Of a stretch of DNA of 64,000 bases, positions 37,960-47,240 are shown piece by piece (within the stretch, counting starts at the first letter, position 1; the number at the start of each line of letters is the position of its first letter). The DNA is taken from contig NZ_JAPFBJ010000002.1 in assembly GCF_030867385.1 (NCBI RefSeq), positions 597,001 through 661,000 of the forward strand, read 5' to 3'. The position numbers and the translations under genes were made by a program. The stretch comes from Sphingobium sp. DEHP117. Lineage in GTDB: Bacteria > Pseudomonadota > Alphaproteobacteria > Sphingomonadales > Sphingomonadaceae. The notes beneath the pieces are model-generated. The model saw only the letters and a list, made by a program, of their open reading frames with translations. It did not search any database and was not told where the DNA came from.

Positions 37960-38120
37960 CCGCTCCCATGCTTGTCATCCGGGCCGAAAGCCCCGGTATC
38001 CGTTCGGGCCTGATGGAAAAGAAAGGGGCGATCCAACTCTAACCCGGTCCTGCTGACCGGCATCGATGCGCGATCCGTCCCCTTCCGCCCGATCCGGGGT
38101 GGCCACCCCGGATCGGGCAA
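37960..38120 (-). ncRNA. Candidate bridge RNA region of the IS110 element
   Basis: The segment upstream of the transposase start folds into several hairpins on the minus strand: a 32-bp perfect palindrome (38087-38118), CCGGTC-agcag-GACCGG near 38046-38062, and a hairpin around 37980-38010 involving GGGCCGAAAGCCC. In IS110 elements this end encodes the guide RNA. The large palindrome could instead be the original insertion target, since several IS110 relatives choose REP palindromes. Borders and function are inferred. Confidence 0.35.
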
Positions 38121-38164
38121 ATCATTCTGGCCCAAACGGACCACAATGTCATAAGACAAGCGCG

Positions 38165-38410
38165 CTGCGTTAAATCTGGATCGGTCAGCGCGCTCTAAGT
38201 TTTGTTTTACCAAATCGTTTTGGCGCAAAACTGGTTCCCACCCTTCGACACGCTCTGGACAGGCTTTTGCGCACGATACTCCAATCACTCCGAACCCATT
38301 TTGGACGTCATGCTGAACTTGTTTCAGCATCCATTTCGCCCAGGCGAACTGATGGTGATGAGGAAGAATGGACCCTGAAACGAGGTCAGGGTGACGGAAT
38401 GGTGTAATAT
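38165..38410. repeat. Nested intergenic palindromes between the IS110 element and the next gene
   Basis: No gene is seen. The first part resembles a common alphaproteobacterial palindrome (GGCGCAAAAC-TGGTTCCCAC ... TTTTGCGCACGA), but a REP-type piece CCTTCGACACGCTCTGGACA is set into it at about 38241-38262. The second part (38307-38396) has two hairpins, TGCTGAAC/TTTCAGCA and CCCTGAAA/GTCAGGG, related to the repeat between ccmE and ccmF but inverted. Confidence 0.65.
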
Positions 38411-38414
38411 CTAT

Positions 38415-39377
38415 TCAGCCGCAGAGCGTGGCCCTTGCCGCCTCATATTCCCGCTTCAAACGCGCCACCACCTCCGCGACGCTTACCACCTTGTCGACAG
38501 CGCCGATGCCCTGGCCCGATCCCCAGATATCGCGCCATGCCTTGGCATCTGACGATCCGCCGGAGCCAAAGTCCATCTTCGTCGGGTCACCTTCGGGCAG
38601 ATTGTCGGGGTCCATGCCCGCCGCGATGATCGAGCCGCGCAGATAATTGCCGTGCACGCCGGTAAACAGGCTGGAATAGATGATGTCGTTTGCCCGTCCC
38701 TCGACAATGCCCTGCTTGTAGGCGGGCGAGGCGCGGCACTCCTCCGTCGCGATGAACACGCTGCCCGCATAGCCGAGGTCCGCCCCCATCGCGCGTGCGG
38801 CAAGCACCGACCGGCCATTGGCAATTGCGCCTGAAAGCGCCAATATGCCGTCGAACCACTGGCGAATTTCCTGGATGAGCGCCAACGGGGAGAGGGTGCC
38901 CGCGTGGCCACCGGCGCCTGCCGCCACCGCGATAAGCCCATCTGCGCCTTTCTCTACCGCCTTGCGCGCGAAACTGTCAGTGATGACGTCGTGCAGTGTG
39001 ATACCGCCCCAGGCGCGGACCGCAGCGTACACATCCTCGCGCGCACCAAGCGAGGTGATAACCAGCGGCACCTTCCACTTGGCGCAGGTGGCAAGATCGT
39101 CTTCCAGGCGGTTGTTGGACTTGTGGACGATCTGGTTGACCGCGAACGGAGCGGCAGGCGTATCGGGATGATCGCGGTCCCAAGCGCCAAGTTCCTCGGT
39201 GATCTGGTGCAACCACTCGTCGAGCTGGCTCTGCGGCCGCGCATTCAGCGCCGGAAAGGCACCGACAATGCCCGCCTTGCATTGCGCGATCACCAGCTCC
39301 GGCCCGGAGATGATGAACATGGGCGAGCCGATCAGCGGCAGGCTGAGGCGGGATTGCAGGCTGGCGGTGGTGAGCAT
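38415..39377 (-). CDS. Nitronate monooxygenase-like flavoprotein
   Basis: The 320-residue FMN-dependent TIM-barrel protein belongs to the NMO / 2-nitropropane dioxygenase family. Segments fitting the FMN site are PLIGSPMFIISGPELV at the N-terminus, VAAGAGGHAGT near residue 150 (with the possible catalytic His) and the IANGRSVLAARAMGADLGY region. Substrates of most members are unknown. It lies downstream of leuA on the same strand, with 60 bases between. Confidence 0.85.
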   Translation of the reverse strand: MLTTASLQSRLSLPLIGSPMFIISGPELVIAQCKAGIVGAFPALNARPQSQLDEWLHQITEELGAWDRDHPDTPAAPFAVNQIVHKSNNRLEDDLATCAKWKVPLVITSLGAREDVYAAVRAWGGITLHDVITDSFARKAVEKGADGLIAVAAGAGGHAGTLSPLALIQEIRQWFDGILALSGAIANGRSVLAARAMGADLGYAGSVFIATEECRASPAYKQGIVEGRANDIIYSSLFTGVHGNYLRGSIIAAGMDPDNLPEGDPTKMDFGSGGSSDAKAWRDIWGSGQGIGAVDKVVSVAEVVARLKREYEAARATLCG

Positions 39378-39437
39378 GGGGTCCCCTTATATTCGGATGC
39401 CCGGACCTAAACCGGCGGACCAGCCATGCTCAAGCCT

Positions 39438-41117
39438 TTATTGCCGCGCGGCCAGCACCGCATTGGCGGCAGAGACCACTGCCTGCACCGATGCCGTAGC
39501 GACATCCGCATCCGTGCCGACGCCAAAAATATTTTTGCCGTCGGCCGTCTTGCACTCGACATAGGCGGCGGCGTTCACATCCGTGCCCGCGCCGATGGCG
39601 TGCTCGCTATAGTCGACGACCTCCAGATCGACGCCCAGCTCCTCGCGCAACGCCGCGAGGATGGACGAGATGAGGCCGTTGCCGCGCCCGGAGATGCTGC
39701 GCTCCTCGCCGTTCATCATCACCTTGCCGACGAAAATGCGGTCGCCCGCCGGGCCGGTCTCCTGATAATCGATCAACCGCACTGGCTGGCCCTCGGTCAG
39801 GCGATAATGGCTCTGGAACGCGTCCCAGATGTCCGCGGCATTGAGTTCGCGGCTGGTCTGGTCTGCCATGTCCTGCACCACGCGGCTGAAATCTGCCTGC
39901 ATCCGCTTGGGCAGCTTCAAACCCTTGTCTTGCTGCAGCACCCAGGCGACGCCGCCCTTGCCTGACTGCGAGTTGACGCGGATGACCGCCTCATAGTTGC
40001 GGCCAAGGTCCGCCGGATCGATCGGCAGATAGGGCACGTCCCACAATTGGTCGTTGCGCGCTTCCTGCGCGGCGAAACCCTTCTTGATCGCGTCCTGATG
40101 GCTGCCCGAAAAGGCGGTGAACACCAGCTCGCCCGCATAAGGGTGGCGCGGATGAACAGGCAACTGGTTGCAATATTCGACCGTCTGGATCACCTCGTCG
40201 ATGTCCGAGAAATCGAGGCCGGGGTGGATGCCCTGCGTGTAGAGATTGAGGCCGACCGTCACGATGTCGCAGTTGCCGGTGCGCTCGCCATTGCCGAACA
40301 GGCAGCCCTCGATCCGGTCCGCGCCCGCCATCAGCCCCAGCTCTGCCGCCGCAACGCCGGTGCCCCGGTCGTTATGCGGGTGGAGCGAGATTATGACTGA
40401 ATCCCGGCGCGAGATACTGCGGCACATCCACTCGATCTGGTCGGCGTAGATGTTGGGTGTCGCCGCCTCGACTGTCGCGGGCAGGTTCAGTATCAGCGGT
40501 TTTTCGGGCGTGGGCTGGAGGATGTCCATCACCGCCTCGCAGCACTCCAGGCTGAAATCCAGCTCGGCGGTGGAGAAGGTTTCCGGGGAATATTCAAAGC
40601 GCCAGTCAGTATCGGGCTGGGCGGCAGCATGATCACGCAGCAGCTTCGCCGCGTTGATGGCAATATCCCGCACCTCGCTGCGCTCCATGCCGAAGACGAT
40701 GCGCCGCCATGCGGGCGACACGGCGTTGTAGACATGGACGATCGCCGTCTTCGCGCCGCGCAGGGATTCGAATGTGGTGGCGATCAGGTCCGCGCGGGCC
40801 TGCGTCAACACCTGGACGGTCACGTCGTCTGGGATCAGGCCGTTTTTCACCAAGCCGGAGATGAAATCGAACTCGGTCGCGCCCGCCGAAGGGAAGCCGA
40901 CCTCGATCTCCTTCACGCCTACCTTGCAGAGCAGCTCGAAAAAGCGCTGCTTCTTCTCGGCGTTCATCGGGTCGATCAGCGACTGGTTGCCGTCGCGCAT
41001 GTCGGTGGAGAGCCAGATCGGCGGCTGCGTGATCGTACGGCCGGGCCATTGGCGATCAGGCAGGTCAACCTGCGGGAAAGGGCGATATTTGACCGAAGGG
41101 TCTGCGAGCATGGTCAT
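39438..41117 (-). CDS. leuA: 2-isopropylmalate synthase
   Basis: The 559-residue protein is the long LeuA type: a TIM barrel with the metal-binding start [14 protein letters not shown] near residue 40, HxH in [11 protein letters not shown], and a C-terminal LeuA allosteric domain that senses leucine. It condenses acetyl-CoA and 2-ketoisovalerate as the first leucine-specific step. ATG 41117 has AGGA upstream; ATG 41111 or 41132 are less good. A leucine-rich leader peptide is encoded 113 bases upstream. The ilv genes lie just behind it, so this is a branched-chain amino acid cluster. Confidence 0.95.
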   Translation of the reverse strand: MTMLADPSVKYRPFPQVDLPDRQWPGRTITQPPIWLSTDMRDGNQSLIDPMNAEKKQRFFELLCKVGVKEIEVGFPSAGATEFDFISGLVKNGLIPDDVTVQVLTQARADLIATTFESLRGAKTAIVHVYNAVSPAWRRIVFGMERSEVRDIAINAAKLLRDHAAAQPDTDWRFEYSPETFSTAELDFSLECCEAVMDILQPTPEKPLILNLPATVEAATPNIYADQIEWMCRSISRRDSVIISLHPHNDRGTGVAAAELGLMAGADRIEGCLFGNGERTGNCDIVTVGLNLYTQGIHPGLDFSDIDEVIQTVEYCNQLPVHPRHPYAGELVFTAFSGSHQDAIKKGFAAQEARNDQLWDVPYLPIDPADLGRNYEAVIRVNSQSGKGGVAWVLQQDKGLKLPKRMQADFSRVVQDMADQTSRELNAADIWDAFQSHYRLTEGQPVRLIDYQETGPAGDRIFVGKVMMNGEERSISGRGNGLISSILAALREELGVDLEVVDYSEHAIGAGTDVNAAAYVECKTADGKNIFGVGTDADVATASVQAVVSAANAVLAARQ

Positions 41118-41182
41118 GATATATTCCTGCAATCTGCGGCGCTCTTTACGCGCCCTGATACGACTGTCGAGAGGTTTTGATG

Positions 41183-41241
41183 GCCCTTAGGCAGTGGCGC
41201 GGCCCTGATGGCCAGCGCAAAAGACACGCCTAAGGGCGTGT
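41183..41241 (-). promoter_or_regulatory. Probable attenuator of leuA
   Basis: Two pairings exclude each other: a 7-bp hairpin ACACGCC/GGCGTGT overlapping the leader stop (41224-41241), followed on the minus strand by CTTTT, and a 10-bp pairing of 41228-41237 with 41183-41192. A further GGCC-ctgat-GGCC hairpin lies between (41201-41213). This is the layout of ribosome-controlled attenuation. Which form terminates cannot be decided by eye. Confidence 0.5.
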
Positions 41242-41277
41242 AAGTCGTAGAAGCAGCAGGGGCAGGGTCCGTGCCAT
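41230..41277 (-). CDS. leuL: Leucine-rich leader peptide of leuA
   Basis: A 15-codon ORF reads MARTLPLLLLRLTRP and stops at TAG. Six of its 15 residues are leucine, four of them in a row. It lies 113 bases upstream of leuA on the same strand, with alternative stem structures overlapping its 3' end. A stable hairpin (41279-41299, CCTCCGCC/GGCGGAGG) directly precedes the start codon and contains GGAGG, placed unusually close to the ATG. Leucine-charged tRNA would thus control leuA; this is inferred from the arrangement. Confidence 0.65.
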   Translation of the reverse strand: MARTLPLLLLRLTRP

Positions 41278-41356
41278 GCCTCCGCCATAGAGGCGGAGGG
41301 TCAAGAAAGTCCAGTATTATTTGCCGGAGCATTGTCGAGGCCGGCGGGTTGGTCCG

Positions 41357-41974
41357 CTATTTCTCGAACGCGGCCGTGATCTGGAGGGACACATCGTCGC
41401 CCACCATCGGCACGCCATAGCCCAGCCCGAAGTCGCTGCGCTTGATCTGCGCCTCGGCATCGAAGCCGATGGTATCTTTCTTCATCATCGTGTTCATCCC
41501 CGCGCCGACGAAGCGGGCGTTGAGCGTCACATCCTTGGTGATGCCCTTGATCGTCAGCTTGCCGGTGATCTGGGCGGTCTGCCCGGAAACCTTGACCGCG
41601 GTGGACTGGAAAGTCGCTGTCGGATATTTCCCCGCATCGAAGAAATCAGCCTTCATCAGATGCTCGTCGAGCTTGGGGACGCTGGTGCGCAACTCTGCCA
41701 CGGCGAAAGTCACGGTCGCCTGCGCCTTCTCCGGCGCCTTGGGATCAAGCGTAAGGCTGCCGCCCGACGCCGGGATCAGCCCGAAATTGTTGGAAAAGCC
41801 CATGTGATTGTAACGAAAGGCAACCTGCGTATGGCCGGGATCGACCGCGTAGGTGCCGCCCGTCACCCGCGCGGGGTCGGGCTTTCCGGGGGCTTCCGTC
41901 GGCATCTGGGCATAGACGGCGACTCCTGCCGACGTTGCCGCAACAAAACTGACCGCCAAGACAAATGCGCGCAT
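41357..41974 (-). CDS. YceI-family periplasmic protein
   Basis: The 205-residue protein has a signal peptide (LAVSFVAATSAGVAVYAQ) and a YceI lipocalin-like domain (about 45-205). Typical segments are YAVDPGHTQVAFRYNHMGFS and GKLTIKGITKDVTLNARFVG. Members bind isoprenoid-type lipids; the ligand here is unknown. GGAGAG before ATG 41974 supports this start over ATG 41986. It lies between ilvC and leuA on the same strand, separated from ilvC by a terminator and a repeat. Confidence 0.9.
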   Translation of the reverse strand: MRAFVLAVSFVAATSAGVAVYAQMPTEAPGKPDPARVTGGTYAVDPGHTQVAFRYNHMGFSNNFGLIPASGGSLTLDPKAPEKAQATVTFAVAELRTSVPKLDEHLMKADFFDAGKYPTATFQSTAVKVSGQTAQITGKLTIKGITKDVTLNARFVGAGMNTMMKKDTIGFDAEAQIKRSDFGLGYGVPMVGDDVSLQITAAFEK

Positions 41975-41993
41975 AAAACTCTCCATCGGCAGG

Positions 41994-42024
41994 AAAAAGG
42001 GCGCCGCCAGAATAGGCAGCGCCC
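41994..42024 (-). terminator. Intrinsic terminator downstream of ilvC
   Basis: Read on the minus strand, GGGCGCTGCC (42024-42015) pairs with GGCGGCGCCC (42008-41999; one G-T or mismatch), followed by TTTTT. It ends the ilv transcript and lies just before the yceI start. Confidence 0.75.
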
Positions 42025-42064
42025 CTCGAATGTATAGTGTGTTGCGATCAGTGGTGGATACTGT

Positions 42065-42187
42065 TGAGATTTAGGCCATATGGAGCCGAGAGGTTTGATT
42101 TTCGAGCACTGGAGCGCAGCGTACTTCAGGGTACGTGAGCACCGGAGCGGAGAAAATCAGGGCTCGCAGGCCCCTATGGGCTGAATC

Positions 42188-42190
<3 letters not shown>
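42065..42190. repeat. Dispersed inverted-repeat element (copy 2)
   Basis: The terminal repeats are related to TGAGATT(T/C)AGGCCATA. The interior shares ATGGAGCCGAGA, GATTTTCGAGCA, CGCAGCGTACTT and TACGTGAGCACCG with the 174-bp element near 9478 in reverse orientation. This copy lacks the extra hairpin of the other one. Its right end contains the ilvC stop codon (42188-42190). Confidence 0.8.
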
Positions 42191-43267
<1,077 letters not shown>

Positions 43268-43291
43268 CTATGGGTCGAAAAACCCGGAGGG

Positions 43292-43801
43292 TCAATCCCT
43301 GCCGCGCACCATGCCGACGATGCCGGTGCGGCCGACCTCTACCAGACCCAGCTCGCGCATCAGGCCGACGAAGGTGTTGATCTTGTCCGTCGGGCCGGTG
43401 ATCTCGAAGATGAAGCTGGTCGTGGTCGTGTCCACCACCTTGGCGCGGAAGATGTCTGCGATGCGCAGCGCCTCGATGCGGTGCTCGCCTGTCCCGGCCA
43501 CCTTCACCAGCGCCAGCTCGCGCTCCACGAACGGGCCGTTGGCGGTCAGATCCGCCACATTGTGGACGGGCACCAGCCTGTCGAGCTGGGCGATGATCTG
43601 GTCGATCACGCGCGGCGGGCCGTTGGTCACGATGGTGATGCGGCTGACCTGATGATTGTCCGATATGTCGGCCACCGTCAGGCTCTCGATATTATAGCCG
43701 CGCGCGGTGAACAGCCCGGCGATCTTCGCCAGGATGCCCGCCTCGTTGGTGACGGTGATCGAGAGGACATGCCGCTCGCTGAGTTCTTCGGTGATATGCA
43801 T
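43292..43801 (-). CDS. ilvN: Acetolactate synthase small (regulatory) subunit
   Basis: The 169-residue protein has an N-terminal ACT domain (about 11-85), with VTNEAGILAKIAGLFTARGYN forming the valine site, and a C-terminal ALS_ss_C domain. It activates IlvB and confers valine inhibition. It is separated from the gene upstream by two copies of a 110-bp tandem repeat, while ilvC follows. Confidence 0.96.
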   Translation of the reverse strand: MHITEELSERHVLSITVTNEAGILAKIAGLFTARGYNIESLTVADISDNHQVSRITIVTNGPPRVIDQIIAQLDRLVPVHNVADLTANGPFVERELALVKVAGTGEHRIEALRIADIFRAKVVDTTTTSFIFEITGPTDKINTFVGLMRELGLVEVGRTGIVGMVRGRD

Positions 43802-43827
43802 TTGGCGTTGCCCCTAAACCTCTATAT

Positions 43828-44094
43828 CTCTTCTTCCTTCTCGCGCCGGACAGAGAGCATCCCCGCCATCGCATCAAGAGTGATTTCGAGTGAAATGGCA
43901 CATTTCACGGCTCGGAAATCACGGTAAACAATCAGACCTCTTCTTCCTTCTCGCGCCGGACAGAGAGCATCCCCGCCATCGCATCAAGAGTGATTTCGAG
44001 TGAAATGGCACATTTCACGGCTCGGAAATCACGGTAAACAATCAGACCTCTTCTTCCTTCTCGCGCCGGACAGAGAGCATCCCCGCCATCGCAT
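43828..44094. repeat. 110-bp tandem repeat (two full copies plus 47 bases)
   Basis: Copies at 43828-43937 and 43938-44047 are identical, and the first 47 bases recur at 44048-44094. Each unit joins the 3' end of the small gene at 44042 (47 bases) to a 63-base spacer with a long imperfect palindrome (GTGATTTCGAG-TGAAATG-gca-CATTTCAC...CTCGGAAATCAC). The repeat moves ilvN 220 bases further from the gene upstream and supplies that gene's present stop codon. Confidence 0.95.
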
Positions 44095-44377
44095 AATGCC
44101 ATTCGCCGTTTATCCGGTGGGCGATGCGCACCGGAAAGCCTACGATCGCATCCAGCACCTTGGACAGATGCTCTCCCACATAGCGGGCGCTGACGAGGAT
44201 GCGCGTGTGCACCACGGCATGCAGCTCATAGCCCGCGTCCAGCTCGATCTCCCACTCCTCCAGCTCGTCTATCTCCTGGTCATAGGTCCAGCCGGTCAAC
44301 TCCTCCCGTCCCTCGTTCTGGCGTGCGAAATCCCATGGCTCGGTGATGTGCACGCGCAGTTTCAGAAGTTCGGGCAT
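44042..44377 (-). CDS. Conserved small protein between ilvB and ilvN
   Basis: The 111-residue protein starts MPELLKLRVHITEPWDFAR and has a charged, mostly beta-like sequence with no signal or membrane helix. I believe similar proteins occur at this place in other sphingomonads but know no function. It ends REKEEEV; the stop comes from the tandem repeat. Before the duplication the frame would have ended EEEI a few bases before ilvN, so only the last residue changed. It starts 28 bases after ilvB. Confidence 0.75.
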   Translation of the reverse strand: MPELLKLRVHITEPWDFARQNEGREELTGWTYDQEIDELEEWEIELDAGYELHAVVHTRILVSARYVGEHLSKVLDAIVGFPVRIAHRINGEWHYAMAGMLSVRREKEEEV

Positions 44378-44405
44378 CGGCGGTTCTCCGGTTCGGGGCG
44401 GGCCC

Positions 44406-46151
44406 CTATACCAGAGCCTTGGCCTCATCCGCCAGTGTGCCGGAAATCTGGCTGGGATCGAGCAGCATTTCGGTATGCGCCGCGCCGGACGGGATCATCG
44501 GGAAGCAGTTGGTCAGCTTCGCCACCCGGCAATCGACCATCACCGGTCCGGGCGTCTCGATCATTTGGGCAATGCCCGCCTCCAGCTCCTGCGGCCCCTC
44601 GATGCGGATGCCTGTCCAGCCATACGCCTCGGCAAGCTTCACGAAATCGGGCAGGCTGTCGGAATAGCTTTCCGAATAGCGGCTCTCATAGGTCAGCTCC
44701 TGCCACTGGCGGACCATGCCCATATACTCGTTGTTGAGGATGAAGATCTTGACCGGCAGGCGATATTGCGTGGCGGTGCCCAGCTCCTGGATGTTCATCT
44801 GGATGCTGGCATCGCCTGCAACACAAACGACGAGGCTGTCCGGGTTGCCCATCTGCGCGCCAATGGCGGCGGGGAAGCCGTAGCCCATGGTGCCGAGTCC
44901 ACCGGAAGTCAGCCACTTGTTCGGCGCATCGAAATGATAATGCTGCGCCGCCCACATCTGGTGCTGCCCCACTTCGGTCGTGATGATGCAGTCCCGCCCC
45001 TTGGTGGCGTTGAACAGGCTGGCGATCGCCTGCTGCGGCATAATCTCCGCCCCGCCGTTGGGGTAAGCAAGGCTCTTGCGCGCGCGCCAGCCGGCGATGC
45101 GCGCCCACCATTCATCGAGATCGGCTGCCTTGTGCCCGGCCTTCTTCCACGCGGCGATCAGGTCCGCCATCGCGCTGGCCGCATCGGCGACGATGCCGAC
45201 GTCGGTCATCACGATCTTGTTGATCGAGCTGCGATCGACATCGATGTGGATCTTCTTCGATCCCGGCGAGAACGCATCCAGGCGGCCGGTCACGCGGTCG
45301 TCGAACCGCGCGCCGATATTGACGATGAGGTCGGCCTTGTTCATCGCCATATTCGCTTCATAGGTGCCGTGCATGCCCAGCATGCCGAGCCACTGGTCCG
45401 AAGACGCCGGAAACGCGCCGAGGCCCATCAGGGTAGACGTGACGGGCGCGCCGGTGAGCGCAGCCAGCTCACGCAGCAGCGTGGACCCTTCCGGCCCCGC
45501 GTTGATGACGCCGCCGCCGGTGTAAAGGATCGGCCGCTCCGCCGCCGCGATCATCGCCACTGCCTGTTCGATCAACGCCGGATCGGCCTTCACCTGCGGG
45601 CGATAGCTGACATGGCTGGAAAGATCCGGCCGCTCATAGGGCGCGGTCGCGACTTGAACATTCTTCGGAATGTCGATGACGACCGGGCCGGGGCGGCCAG
45701 AGGTGGCGATGTGAAACGCCTCGTGGACGATATGCGCGAGCCTCTCCGGCGACTTCACCAGATAGTTGTGCTTGGTGCAGTGGCGCGTGAGGCCAACGGT
45801 ATCCGCTTCCTGGAACGCATCCGAGCCGATCAGGTGCGTGGCGACCTGCCCGCTGATGACAACCATCGGGATCGAATCCATCAGTGCGTCGGTGATGCCG
45901 GTGATCGCGTTGGTCGCGCCGGGGCCGGAGGTGACGAGCACCACGCCCGGCTTGCCGGTGGAACGGGCATAGCCCTCCGCCATGTGTGTCGCGCCCTGTT
46001 CGTGACGGACAAGCACATGCTTGATGGTCGGGTGGTTATAGAGCGCGTCGTAAATGGGCAGCACCGCCCCGCCGGGATAGCCGAACACGACCTCGACTCC
46101 GAGGTCGACCAGGCATTGCAGCAATATGTCAGCGCCGCTTAATTCCGACAC
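44406..46151 (-). CDS. ilvB: Acetolactate synthase large (catalytic) subunit
   Basis: The 581-residue thiamine diphosphate enzyme condenses pyruvate to acetolactate (or with 2-ketobutyrate). ThDP Glu lies in VRHEQGATHMAEGYAR near residue 47; the ThDP/Mg motif is VAGDASIQMNIQEL..N near residue 440. The GTG start at 46151 (VSELSGADILL) has AAGGAG at good spacing; a longer ATG frame from 46274 lacks this. It is the first gene of the ilv block. Confidence 0.96.
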   Translation of the reverse strand: MSELSGADILLQCLVDLGVEVVFGYPGGAVLPIYDALYNHPTIKHVLVRHEQGATHMAEGYARSTGKPGVVLVTSGPGATNAITGITDALMDSIPMVVISGQVATHLIGSDAFQEADTVGLTRHCTKHNYLVKSPERLAHIVHEAFHIATSGRPGPVVIDIPKNVQVATAPYERPDLSSHVSYRPQVKADPALIEQAVAMIAAAERPILYTGGGVINAGPEGSTLLRELAALTGAPVTSTLMGLGAFPASSDQWLGMLGMHGTYEANMAMNKADLIVNIGARFDDRVTGRLDAFSPGSKKIHIDVDRSSINKIVMTDVGIVADAASAMADLIAAWKKAGHKAADLDEWWARIAGWRARKSLAYPNGGAEIMPQQAIASLFNATKGRDCIITTEVGQHQMWAAQHYHFDAPNKWLTSGGLGTMGYGFPAAIGAQMGNPDSLVVCVAGDASIQMNIQELGTATQYRLPVKIFILNNEYMGMVRQWQELTYESRYSESYSDSLPDFVKLAEAYGWTGIRIEGPQELEAGIAQMIETPGPVMVDCRVAKLTNCFPMIPSGAAHTEMLLDPSQISGTLADEAKALV

Positions 46152-46260
46152 GTGTAATCTCCTTGAAACCGGGACTAGCCGCTCTGAAAGCGGCGTAGTT
46201 CCATGGCCTTGAGCGCATGCGCGAGTTTGGCGCGAATCACAACCCCAGGCCGGTCGAGCC

Positions 46261-46289
46261 GCACTAGGAGACATAAAATATTATGTCAA
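46261..46289 (-). promoter_or_regulatory. Possible promoter and palindrome upstream of ilvB
   Basis: On the minus strand TTGACA (46289-46284) is followed after 17 bases by a weak -10, TAGTGC. It overlaps the palindrome GACATAA-aata-TTATGTC (46270-46287). The site lies at and inside the 3' end of miaA. No Ile/Val/Leu-rich leader peptide was found between here and ilvB. Confidence 0.4.
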
Positions 46290-47240
46290 TGACGAAGAGA
46301 ATAATTTTATTACGTATGAAGAGGGAAAATTGTTATCAATTGCGTCATTGCTCCGGGGCCATGTCGGTGGGGGCTGGCGGGAAAACCAGGTATATTGCCG
46401 CTTGGCATATTGCCGGGTCGCTGCCTGAGCCTGCGCAATCATCGCCTCTCGCGTCAGCTCGCCCCTCAGCCAGCCCGCGATTTCGGGCACGCCGATCGCG
46501 CGCATCACGGGTAGGTCGGGTGAGAGGTTGCGCGCGAGCAGCGCCTCCACCTCCTCAACCGCGCCTTGCTTCAACATCGCTTCGAACCGGGCATCGCAAC
46601 GGGCGCGGAGCCAGTCGCGCGGGGGCAGCAGGATCAGCGGGTGCAGATCGACGGCGTCACCTATCCCGCCCGTCTTATCTTCCCGCCAGTCCAAAATGCT
46701 CCGGGCGGTAGAGCGGATCACCTCAAGTGCCCGCATGATCCGTGCACTATCGGCAGGCGCGAGCCGCGCGGCGGCGGGCGCATCTTCGCGTGTCAACGCG
46801 GCATAGGCCTCCGCCACCGGCATCGCGCGCACTGTGGCGCGCACGGCAGGGTCGATCTCAGGCACCGGTGCGATGCCATCCAGCAATGTGCGGATATAAA
46901 GGCCTGTGCCGCCGACGAGGATCGGCAGCTGGCCCGCTGCATGCGCTGCCGCGATCTCGGCTTTTGCATCCGCTGCCCAGTCCGCAGCGGAGCACGGTTT
47001 CGCGCCATCGCGCGTGCCAAACAGCCTGTGCGGGGCACGCGCCATTTCCTGTGCCGATGGCCGGGCCGAAAGCACGGCAAGGTCGGCATAAACCTGGCTG
47101 GCGTCGGCATTGATGATAATGCCGTTCGCGCGCTCCGCCAGCGCCAGCGCGAGTGCGCTCTTGCCGCTCGCCGTCGGCCCGGCAATAAGCACGAGCCGGG
47201 GCCGGGGGGATTCGGTCGAAATTTCGGAAGGCTTGCTCAT
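46281..47240 (-). CDS. miaA: tRNA dimethylallyltransferase
   Basis: The 319-residue protein adds a dimethylallyl group to A37 of tRNAs that read UNN codons. The P-loop is [13 protein letters not shown] near residue 22, [12 protein letters not shown] contains the conserved Asp, and [14 protein letters not shown] lies near the C-terminus. ATG 47240 has AAGGTGG upstream; a GTG at 47252 is the alternative. The ATG shares bases with the serB start on the other strand. The last about 20 residues extend past the usual end. Confidence 0.93.
   Translation of the reverse strand: MSKPSEISTESPRPRLVLIAGPTASGKSALALALAERANGIIINADASQVYADLAVLSARPSAQEMARAPHRLFGTRDGAKPCSAADWAADAKAEIAAAHAAGQLPILVGGTGLYIRTLLDGIAPVPEIDPAVRATVRAMPVAEAYAALTREDAPAAARLAPADSARIMRALEVIRSTARSILDWREDKTGGIGDAVDLHPLILLPPRDWLRARCDARFEAMLKQGAVEEVEALLARNLSPDLPVMRAIGVPEIAGWLRGELTREAMIAQAQAATRQYAKRQYTWFSRQPPPTWPRSNDAIDNNFPSSYVIKLFSSSLT

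Larger units (their letters stand above)
36999..38160 (-). mobile_element. IS110-family insertion sequence (borders approximate)
   Basis: One transposase gene on the minus strand (37013-37954) is preceded by a structured non-coding region of about 150-200 bases. IS110 elements lack clear inverted repeats and usually make no target duplication, so the borders cannot be set by eye: one must lie between the kup stop and 37013, the other around 38000-38170. Nothing suggests that the transposase is broken. Confidence 0.75.

Noticed and set aside
43828..44094. CRISPR array
   Set aside because: The repeat is a 110-bp head-to-tail duplication with no unique spacers; it includes coding sequence.
46152..46260. 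Leader peptide for ilvB attenuation
   Set aside because: Short ORFs in this region have no run of Leu, Ile or Val codons, unlike the leuA leader.
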